Position numbers and translations under genes: made by a program. The notes below the pieces were generated by a model, which was not told the DNA's origin, made no database searches, and saw nothing but the letters and a program-made list of their open reading frames with translations. A DNA stretch of 64,000 nt from Progne subis subis (taxonomy: Eukaryota; Chordata; Aves; Passeriformes; Hirundinidae), in NCBI GenBank assembly GCA_022316685.1, contig JAKJHU010000016.1, forward strand, positions 248,001-312,000. Reading direction: 5' to 3'. Positions 39,541-48,739 of the stretch are shown here, piece after piece (position 1 is the first letter of the stretch; each line of letters starts with the position of its first letter).

Positions 39541-41017
39541 AAAAAAATACTTCCAGTAAAAAGAAATTTTTTTTTTTATTATTTTTACTTCTAATTTAGG
39601 GAAATGTTAGGTGGTGGTCAGTTCTGAATCTGAGATGGCTCCAACTCATGATTGGTTTGCTCAGGTTTCAGTGAGTAGCCTTTCTCAGCATTTACTGCAC
39701 GGACCTTAGCCTTTGGGCTGTTTCTGCCGATACCTGCAATATCTTCACTCCACTGGCTTGTTGGGAAAACTGAGATTTCAATGTGAACATCTGATTACCA
39801 ACACATAGGCTGGCAGCTAGATTTTAAAAAATGTCAAAAAGAAAAAGGGAAAGGGACTGTGTCTTTAACCCACAGCAGCTCCTTCATTAGGTTCAGTGCA
39901 TGGCTGATCAGGTCAGCAGAGGGAAAGGAACTGGTGGCACAGAGATGAAGGGCCTGAAGGAGGTGGTGAACTTCCTTGTTTCGATACCTGATTTCCACTT
40001 TACGCCAAAGTTAAGTGGTCATACAGTTATAGGCTCCAGCTCTTATTTTACTATGGTGTGAGTTACCTCCTGGATGCACTCACCTCCTTCATGTCCCTCA
40101 TGCTTATTTTTCTGCTAATCCCAAATGACACAGGAGCTCTCTGAAATGTCTAGGAACACCCCTTTGCCATCATCCTCACAAAACTGGCAGCAACTAGGCA
40201 GATGCTGAGCTGGGACTGCCCCATCTTGCATGAATTTTTGGTCGTTTACATTATCTCCCTGTCCTTTGGTGATTCCTGCCTCCAGAATATTGGTACTTGT
40301 TGAGAAATACATAATCCAAGGCAGTCGAGTTTCATGTGCTTCAACAGGGCAAAGGGAAACCAACAGTTGGGAGCAGGGCAGGATTTCTACAGGCTGTTTA
40401 TTGCACAAATTATGAGCTTGTGTTGTTTTACTAGATTAGCTTGACAAGTTACTCTCCTTATGAGGTAGATTATGTGTACAAAATATTTATCAGTTCCTCA
40501 GCAATCTCTAGTGCTGGCAGATGTTCTCTTTCTGCAGTTTTGTACGTGTACTTTAGCAGGCATTGTCTTCTGATTTTTAACTAAAGCTGCATGTGCTGCT
40601 TTTTCATGTAGCTGGGACACGTGTTTTATCTCATGTATTTCTGTTGTGTTTTTCTTGCTGTATGGCACTATGGCTTTTCCTTTGTCTTTCATCATTCAAC
40701 CTTTTAAATTTACCATGAAAATTCAGCAACACAGGCACAAAACATACTTATCTGTTCTTACATAGCTGGTAACAATCAATGAGATGATAATGCTTTACTT
40801 GCCCACCACAAATTTTCTTCTTAAGGAGTTTTGTGTAGCATTTTGTGGGGTCATAAACACAGTGTTTTTACTGGTGCCTTTCAAACAAGCTCTATTTTGA
40901 ATGATAGATTTGCCAAGTAAAATCTCAGTTGAGCAGGGAATGAGAAACTTGGAAATAGGAACTGAGAACTCAAAACTTTTCCACCATAACCCTTTCTTTG
41001 CATTTTCTTCCTTTTAG

Positions 41018-41036
41018 TTGCTGATATGTGTTCAAG
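41018..41036 (+). other. NCOA2: 5' UTR segment of NCOA2 first coding exon
   Basis: Nineteen non-coding bases lie between the splice acceptor (AG at 41016-41017) and the NCOA2 start codon. The acceptor is strong, with an almost unbroken pyrimidine tract of about 25 bases. An AG-ended acceptor this close to the ATG means that at least one upstream non-coding exon must exist. The segment contains an upstream ATG, described separately. Confidence 0.9.
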
Positions 41037-41040
41037 ATGA
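41026..41040 (+). other. Four-codon upstream ORF overlapping the NCOA2 start codon
   Basis: Within the 19-base UTR segment an ATG at 41026 opens a frame of four sense codons (Met-Cys-Ser-Arg) and stops at TGA, 41038-41040. The stop shares bases with the main NCOA2 ATG (41037-41039), giving an ATGA overlap. This geometry is known to permit termination followed by reinitiation in some eukaryotic and viral mRNAs. The sequence is directly visible; any effect on NCOA2 translation is inference. Confidence 0.6.
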
Positions 41041-41119
41041 GTGGGATGGGAGAAAATACCTCTGACCCATCCAGAGCAGAGTCAAGAAAGCGCAAGGATC
41101 CCGATCAGGTTGGACCCAG
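41037..41119 (+). CDS. NCOA2: NCOA2 first coding exon (amino terminus of nuclear receptor coactivator 2)
   Basis: NCOA2 is a p160 steroid-receptor coactivator. It binds ligand-bound nuclear receptors in the nucleus and recruits histone acetyltransferases and methyltransferases. This exon encodes 27 complete codons, beginning [20 protein letters not shown], plus two bases of a split serine codon. That is almost identical to the human NCOA2 amino terminus as I recall it. The basic RKRK cluster at residues 17-20 corresponds to the amino-terminal nuclear localisation region of p160 proteins. The exon is preceded by a long pyrimidine tract and an AG at 41016-41017 and ends at AG|GT (GT at 41120-41121). 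The start ATG has A at -3, and a second in-frame ATG follows three codons later. One residue appears to be missing compared with human just after RKRK (Asp where human has Glu-Cys). The reading frame is intact and the identification is very secure. Confidence 0.97.
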
Positions 41120-42047
41120 GTCAGACCATTTACTTCTGGAAATACTGAGAGAATGAGTTAAAAAAAATGTTACATGTGCTTCTGTTTTTCAGTTAGAAGA
41201 TGACAAACAACATTCTTGCAAAGAGAAGTCAGTGCCAAACTATTTATTGCAGTAATTCTGTGTTGTTGAGGGTTTGGGATGGGGATGAGCACTATTCTCT
41301 TTTATTATTATTTGTTTGTTTATTTTTTGAATCCAATGTTGTGCCAAAATGCAGAATTTTGGTGACAGTTCAGGAGGCATGTAAAAATGGGTTTTGGCTT
41401 TCACTGCAAGAAGTCTTCAGTCACTCATTTTGTCAATCAGAATTTTTTTACCACTTCTGTTGTACATTATAGTCTAGGTCTTGAAAAATGTTTTCCAGCT
41501 TTACAGCAGTTCTGTTACCAATACAAATGCATTTTAAAGCATAACCACTCATTTATCATCTTTTTTTAAGACTGCCATAAATTCACAAGGAGGCAGGGAG
41601 TATGGATTGCTCGGTTTAACAATTTAAGCTGTTTTATTTTCTCATACACAATTACAGTATAATACTCCTCAGATTCTCTATGCTGTGTGGGAGGGACATT
41701 TGTAAATATTCAAACCCCCACCCCACTCCCCCCAAAATCATCTTGTGCTTTCAATTTCTAATCCCAATCCTCTTCCAAAACAAAAATAATGAGTGCTGAA
41801 GTAAAAATAAATAAATAAATAAATAAATAACCAAAACAAGAAACATATTTTCTAATGCTTCTGTCCTTGTTCCAGAGGAAACCTTTCTGCTTTAGAAACT
41901 TGTAAGTTATATTTTGGTAGTGAGAGAGGCCAGTTCTCTCTCTGTTTTTGTTACACTACTGTAAAACCCTTTGAAATCAACTTTGAGCTGGCCAGAAAGC
42001 AAGTAAACTGACATTAAAGACAACATTTTTATAAACTCCTCTTTCAG
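41120..42047 (+). other. NCOA2: NCOA2 intron between first and second coding exons (928 bp)
   Basis: A short phase-2 intron with a GT donor at 41120 (AG|GTCAGA, weaker than consensus at the last positions) and an AG acceptor at 42046-42047. It contains an (AAAT)n microsatellite, a C-rich stretch at 41717-41743, and otherwise AT-rich unique DNA. Confidence 0.95.
41805..41830. repeat. (AAAT)n microsatellite in the intron between the two coding exons
   Basis: About six AAAT units within the 928-bp intron between the NCOA2 coding exons. Confidence 0.85.
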
Positions 42048-42220
42048 CCCTAAAAGAAGCACTGAGAAACGCAATCGTGAGCAAGAGAATAAATACATTG
42101 AAGAGCTTGCAGAGCTGATTTTTGCAAATTTTAATGATATTGACAACTTTAACTTTAAACCTGACAAATGTGCAATCTTGAAAGAAACTGTGAAGCAAAT
42201 TCGTCAGATAAAAGAACAAG
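42048..42220 (+). CDS. NCOA2: NCOA2 second coding exon (bHLH domain)
   Basis: This exon completes the split serine (AG from 41118-41119 plus C at 42048), adds 57 full codons, and leaves one base (G) for the next exon. The product carries the basic stretch [12 protein letters not shown], helix 1 ([12 protein letters not shown]), the loop ([18 protein letters not shown]) and helix 2 ([14 protein letters not shown]). This is the bHLH domain, which precedes the PAS-A domain in all p160 coactivators. It matches human NCOA2 almost residue for residue; Ser replaces the human Asn in PKR(N/S)TEK. NCOA1 and NCOA3 differ in this region, which favours NCOA2. The acceptor is a short pyrimidine tract ending CAG at 42045-42047, and the donor is AG|GTAGGA at 42221. 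The next exon, encoding the PAS linker, is not visible in the remaining 21.8 kb. Confidence 0.97.
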
Positions 42221-43504
42221 GTAGGATACCTAATTAATTGACTATGAATATTTTGTGTTGATTGTTATTTTATTTTTGGCTAGCCTGATAGATAGATAAA
42301 CCTCTTCAGCTTTTCTTTAGCAAATTCCCATGTTTTTCATTAATCAGTAACGACTAATGCTGTAAAGTCATGTGAATAGAGTGTGTTAAGTATCATATTC
42401 AGTATTTTTAAAATAAGCTTCACTGAAATTTGTTTAGAGAGAGAGAAAATCGATCAGTCTGATGTGTGCATCTAATGGAATTGAAATTACTTGCACTTTC
42501 ACAAAAGTTTAACTAGAAGATGGCTTTGGGAAAAAAAACAAAACACATACTCTTACATGGATGATGAATCCATGCAAAGGAGAAATTAATCCAGAAGAGT
42601 GGGGTATGTAAGTGTTCTGCATACTCGTTTTGCTTTCTTTTGTTGGTATGAATAGATATTGTGGACTAAATTATCTGCGTCCTTTAAATTATGACATCAT
42701 ATCCTCAACTACAATAGATTTGAAACTATTCTAATCTCTAGATAGGGCCCTGTTATAAATGTAAACCACAGAACGTGACAGTTTTCTTCCTGTTCTTTGT
42801 CTAGAAGATTAGTTTTGTATTTCTTTTCTTTTGACATATTTCCTATTCAAAGAGAAAACCCAAATCTTTTAGAAACTTTAAATTTTTTGGAAGTGGGTTT
42901 TGTGGCACAGGTCTGTCTGGGCAGGCACACTGCAGATGTTTGGGGCAGATTCAAATCCTTAAAGTAGGTGTATATCATTTTCCTTTTAATGTAGAAGATT
43001 TCTGTCTCTTTGTGAACTGTGTTTAGAGTGATTTCTTTGATTTTCAAACACTTTAAACATCTTTCACCTTTTCACTTTTCTGTGGGAAAGTAATTCTTCC
43101 TTTTCCATACTGTGTATGTAAAAATATAAAAATGGAGACTGCATGTTTCATAATTTAGATATGTTTTTATCTAAATGTAAAAGTAGATCTACAGTTTTAG
43201 ACATCAGTCTATTCAAAGCTGAATGGAAAGTGGAAGGAGTCAGATTGTGTGTCAGCTGCCTCCAAAGTGGCTCTGATGGATTAATCTTAGGGAGTGTTCC
43301 TATTTCTCAGCTTATTCTCTTCTTTTTGCTGTTAGGTTGCTATGATTTTTAAAGTGGATATTCTAGTGATGTTGCCATGCCCCATATTAGAAGTATACTT
43401 GTTAACCTGACACAGTGTCCATTGTTGTTTTGTGCCTTGCTGGCTTTTGAGATCTTCTTTTTCCCTCATTTTCTTCATCCTTTTCTCAAATTGATTTTTA
43501 ATAA

Positions 43505-43526
43505 TTTTTTTTTTTTTTTTTTTTTT
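43505..43526. repeat. Poly-T run (22 T)
   Basis: Homopolymer of T in the large downstream intron. Confidence 0.8.
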
Positions 43527-46315
43527 CCTGTCACCAAGCAACACATGCTCCTTATCTTTACCTGAGAAAAGGATACAAAAATTGTGTTTTCCTGGGAAGT
43601 GGGTACACAAAGGAAAATCTGCAAGTCCACTTCGGTAATTCTGTCAGCAGTTCTAGAAATCTAGTCTGAAAATCTGGCTCTAACTCATGGTAACACTGGT
43701 CAAATCCAGAGTTCTGTTGTTTAGGACCAATATCACAACAATAGTTTTCATATTGTTATAAAATATTTGCACTCACCAGACCAAGTTATATGTAAACTAT
43801 TGAAGTCATCATGAGCCAGAATTGTGCCAAAGCTAAATATGCAGTTAGTTTCTTAAGGTCATAAAGTCTTATTGCAAAAACATCTGAAAATACAGTTCTA
43901 AAGACAGACTAAACTGCTGCGAGCGCTGTTTATTTCGATGAGTAAAAGTAGTTTGCAACCCTTGAGCAATAAAGACACTAAATTGCTCTTTCTGATGTTG
44001 CTTTGTTACTCAAGGTTCTTCACTTGAGGACAATTAGATGTTCTGGTAACTGGGTATTCTCTTAAAACTCACAGCTGGTCCAAACTGAGTTTAAGCCTCT
44101 TTTAAGGGGCACTGCAAAACACTGGGACCTTCAAGGTGGTCATTAATAACATCTCAGGGTCTGGACATAAAGATCAGCATATTTGAAATTGTTCCTTTGA
44201 GCTGATAAAGGTTTGATACCTATTCCTACATAGAAGCTGCTTCTGCTTGTTGTAATAGCAATTTTTAAAGGCTTTTCCTTTTAAGAAAAATTCAAATGAC
44301 AGCATTCTCTGAAATTCAGTATTATGTTGGAACAGGTATTTCATAAACAAAAATGTCTCACATATATTAAATGTTCAAATCGGACAAACAGTACAGCATA
44401 CCTGTACTTCTGTTAAGTGCCACAAAATCCTGACAGTAACAGTACAAACAGGCTGACGACCTAGTGAGGCTATTACTATTGCTCTCTCATGTTTTATAGG
44501 TAGTTTATCACCTCACATTGGGAATCCTGCACTTAGATATGCTCATCATTTAAATGTATTAACTTCTAGGTTATTCTAAATCTTTCTGATTGATTTTCCA
44601 CTGTCAAGACCTGTTAGAACACCTTGGCAACTGTGAAAAACTTGTATTATCTATTTCTAAAACATAAGTTATTAAAATAATGCTATAATTGCATGAAGTG
44701 CCATAAGACTCAGGTTAAAAAGAGTATTTCGTTTCAGTTGTTTTGTTGATTTTAGTGTCATGCAGAATACTTGTAGGACAAAACTAAATGAACATCCTGA
44801 AACTCTTCAGTTATTCTATGCTGACATGGACAAATCAAGATGGCTTAGTGGTCACACAGTGGGTCTGCTCTGCATTTCTTCCAAAGCAGATTAGATGAAA
44901 TCAATGAGAACTTAATTTACAATTTTATTATTTAGAAGTTTCAGTAAAGACATTGGTTCTTTGAAATAAATACTAAAAAATCTAATTGCCCATGAAGGTC
45001 TAATTACTTAAAAAGCACAGTCAGTTATAAATACCTTGTAAAGCCACTGAAAGCAACAAGTTTTCTAGCTGCTACTGAGATTTGTCAAGGAAACCTGATT
45101 CTAGGTTCTAGGAATAAGAACAAGGAAGGATGAAATGCAGATTGATATTTGTTTCCCATGTCAAGCTAGCTGGGCTGGTAGCTGAAAAATGTAATAGATA
45201 TTTTGCTTTAATAATACTATGTAATTTAGTATAATGTTATCCTGATCTAATTCATATGCAAATATATACTTGGGATACTTTATCTGTTATCTTTATATCA
45301 TTTCTCACAGTATATACTTCAAAGATTCCTAGGTTGTGGTATGGTAGAGATTCTGTTTATTACAATTTGAAGGCAAGTTATAAATGCATGTGTAAAGCTG
45401 AATTCATTAAAAGAATTTAAGATATTTGGAAGATGAAACCATTGCAGGAAGTTTTAATCTTGGTTTTGGAATGGTTTTAGTACTTGGGAAAGTGATGACA
45501 AGTTATTTTACAAAAGCTTAATTTTCTACTGAGGACTTTTATCATATTATTTTACAATGATTGGATAGAGATTTTCGTGAATGTCCAGAGGAGATGAAAA
45601 ATTTTGATTATAGCATGAAGATGAAACAGAAGTTGTATTCATGTAAATCTTAAGTGGATATTTCCATTGGGGATTTGAGACTTGTGTTTCAAACACTTTG
45701 GAAGGCATTCGTTCGGTTTTTTATTTATAACATAAATTTGAAACAGTTGTGTTACATGATTATTGAAGTGTAAGCTGTCCTGTTGTTTGCAGTGCAGGTT
45801 AAGTTTCTTGGAAAGAGTCATATATGTCATATATGTTGCAGATGTGTTCATAATGTGTACAAGCAAGTAAGTTCTGATTTGCATATGCTTAATTTGAAAA
45901 GCTTGTGTTAGGCAAGTGTAAAGACCATTGGGAATAAACGTTCCTTTATCTGCCAAACAGCCAAGGAACAATAAAGCCATTTGATTGTACTTAAGAAATA
46001 CGCTTAGTAAAATAGTGTCTGATTGATTTTAGTATCCTATCTTATTTTAAGAAGCAACTTCAGCACTTAAGGCACTAATTTCTGTTGTGTAAGTACTGCT
46101 GAAAATGTTTTCTCATATTTGAAGACAACAAAATTTTGACAACAAATAGAAGTAATCTGAATTTTCTTCTTCCTTAGTTGACAATCAGTTGAACAGTTTC
46201 CCATCAATCTCATTTGATTTTATTCCAACAATAAGTCCTTTTCCTTCACTCTTGTCACGAGCCTGACTCCCCTCATTATGGTAGTGGTTTTTTTCTCTCT
46301 CTCTCTTTTTTAAAA

Positions 46316-46420
46316 TTGTTTGTTTGTTTGTTTGTTTTTGTTTCTTTGTTTTGTTTTGTTTTGTCTGTTTTTCTGGGTTTTATTTCAGGGTTTTGTGGTT
46401 TGTTTTGAGGTTTTTTTGGG
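46316..46420. repeat. (TTTG)n/(TTTTG)n low-complexity tract
   Basis: TTTG units merge into TTTTG units and T/G-rich DNA. It resembles the tract about 350 bases downstream. Confidence 0.85.
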
Positions 46421-46763
46421 TTTTTCTTCTTCTTCTGGGTTTAAAGCAGATAATAAAAATCAAACCCTTGCCCTTAGTTTGCAGCTGCTTTTATCTGTCA
46501 TGCTGGCCCCAGTCTCAGCAGGTAAATAATTCATCTTTTAATTTGTCACATTTGGACAATTCCTGCTTCAGACTTTTAAACTTCCTTTTATTCATTATCT
46601 AGTTATACTTTTAGCTTCCTGTCTGAATATCAGCAATGCAGTAGGTACAGAGGATACTGAAGATCACCTTAAGCTTCTTCAGCAGTTTCTCTAGCTAAGT
46701 CTCCTCTGACCCCTTTGGTTGGAGTGCTGAGGAATGCGTCCTGACATAAGTACGAGACATGGG

Positions 46764-46873
46764 GTTGTTTGTTTGGTTGGGTGGTTTTTTTGGTGGTTTT
46801 TTTTTGGTTTTTTGTTTGTTTGTTTTGGTTTGGTTTGGTTTTGTTTTGTTTTGTTTTTGTTTGTTTTTGTTTT
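46764..46873. repeat. T/G-rich simple repeat, (TTTTG)n core
   Basis: Interspersed GTTTG, GGTTT and TTTTG units. The + strand contains no C over about 100 bases. It gives rise to artefactual reading frames rich in Phe/Val on one strand and Lys/Gln/Thr on the other. Confidence 0.85.
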
Positions 46874-48404
46874 CCCCAAGTCCCCTGAGTTCCTTTTATT
46901 AAACTCCAGGTCTCTATCTCTTATTTCTCTCTTTCTATTCTCCAAGCCTTTCCATCTTCTGTAGTATTTTTTTTCAGATGGTATCCTCCTGTCTTACTTA
47001 GATTCACATACGGTGGGATATAATCTACTGTGGTGAAGTATCCTCAAATATAATTTTATGTCACTTCCATTTTCCTGCAGAGTCCAGTTGTCATGTGTCA
47101 CCAGTTTCTGAAGAGGTGTTGTGTTCTGTAGGTCAGCTTTTCAGTGGTTCAGGGAAGGGATATTGGGTGGCAATTACCAGCCTAGCTGTTAATGTACACT
47201 TCTGAGTTGTGAAACAGATCTTGTTTTCAGAATAGCCTTAAAAGACAGACCTTGGACAGTATGAATCACCATGTGAAAGCAAAATTGTGTTGGGAGAGGG
47301 AGGGAGAAGTACTTGATGAAGAGAGACATGCATGGAAACCTGTATGAACTTTAAGAGAAGGCTTAGTTGCTAACCATATTTCTCTTTTTTTTCTGGTTTC
47401 ACATTTGATAGCAAAACCAGTTTTTGCTTCCCTGTAGCAGTACTGTGTAATCACAGGGGCACTCCAGCAGATAGTGTATTGTTGCCTCCAGCACCAGTAT
47501 GAAAGTAAAATCACTTGCTAAAAGAAAGCAGCATGGTCTTAACGCTGCAATGAGGTGTTGCTTTGGCTGCTGCTACTTTGAATTTATCAGATCTGAATTT
47601 AGATACATATTTCACAAGGTATTTAAGCAACTGCCTAACTTTAAGCAGATGAGTAATCCCTGTTAAGTCAGTGGAACTACTTAAAGGTTCAAAGTTATGT
47701 GCATAAATATCTTGCAAAATCAGGATATTAAGGCAAGAGAGCATATGCAGACTTGTGTTTTGTTTGTTGGTTTTTGTTTTGAAAATATTTTACTGGGTCA
47801 ATTTTACAATTATAATTTTATAATTATATTTTAATTATATTTTATATTATATTTTTATATTAATCACATTTGAGAAGAGTTATTCAAATTTTCTGCCAAT
47901 TTTTGAAGCTTTTTCTTTTTGAAGGAATTCTACATGGCTATCACTATTTGTATATACCGTATTTTCAGTCTGATATGATTTTAAGACTGAATTAAATGTC
48001 AGATCTTCCTTTGTACATTATAAAGTTTCCTGGATAAATACACAGTTTATGTTGGCTTTACTACTTGCATGACTCCAAAGAACTACTGATTCACTGAAGA
48101 ATTTAAAGTGGTTTTAGGTAACACAGACCATCAGTTTCTTTTCTGTGTCTGAAGAAAAGTCATCACTGGCCAGCAGGACCCATCAAGCAGGAAGCTTCTG
48201 GGTGTTTGCTTATTTTACTGGAGTTGTGTATCATGCAGAATACTTAGCTTAGACCTTATCTACACATAAGTTAAGGCATTTTAACTATATTAATGTCCTC
48301 CTGTGAAGGCAGTGTTATAATGTAATTAATATTTACTTACTGAATAAGTAGCTGAAGACGCTTTATGACATACATCTGTGTCCACATTGGGATCAAACAG
48401 TTAA

Positions 48405-48739
48405 GAGAGGGGGATTGTTCAGCATGGAGTGGAGAAGGCTCTGGGGAGGCCTTACTGCAGCCTTTCAGGTATGTAAAGGGAGCGTACAAGAAAGACAGAG
48501 AGAGACTTCTTACTGAGGCCTGTGGTTTTAAGCAGAAAGAGGATAGCATTAGACTGGGCATGAAGAAGAAGTTCTTTATTGTGAGGGTCATGAGGCGCTG
48601 GAGCAGGTTGCCCAGGGAAGTTGTGGTTACACCATCCCTGGAGGTGTTCAGAGCTGGATGGCATGGAGCTTTGAACAACTTGGTCTAGTGAAAGATCTTT
48701 AAAGCTCTCTTCCAACCTAAGCCAGTCTGATTCTACGAG
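48405..48739 (+). mobile_element. CR1 LINE 3' fragment, plus orientation
   Basis: It starts near GATTGTTCAGCATGGAGTGG, continues through GAAGTTCTTTATTGTGAGGG and CAGGTTGCCCAGGGAAGTTG, and ends CCAGTCTGATTCTACGAG, a decayed 8-base terminal repeat. All are CR1 3'-region landmarks. Compared with CR1 copies I know, a segment of about 40 bases between the GGTCTAGTG tract (48682-48690) and GATCTTTAAAG is missing. A 107-codon open frame across the copy is not a gene. Confidence 0.92.

Larger units (their letters stand above)
25792..41017 (+). other. NCOA2: NCOA2 intron upstream of the first coding exon
   Basis: The intron ends at the strong acceptor TTCTTCCTTTTAG (41005-41017). It contains the G4 motif, a poly-G tract, a GATA-type microsatellite, the SINE at 39.4 kb and a small CpG cluster near 38.98-39.05 kb. 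The rest is AT-rich unique sequence in which I recognise nothing. The 5' limit depends on whether the candidate exon at 25698 is real. Confidence 0.7.

Noticed and set aside
46691..46945. Lys/Gln/Thr-rich minus-strand frame and its Phe/Val-rich + strand counterpart
   Set aside because: Both are translations of the T/G simple repeat.
48365..48688. 107-codon frame across the CR1 copy
   Set aside because: It runs through the CR1 3' region in a non-coding frame and begins outside the element.
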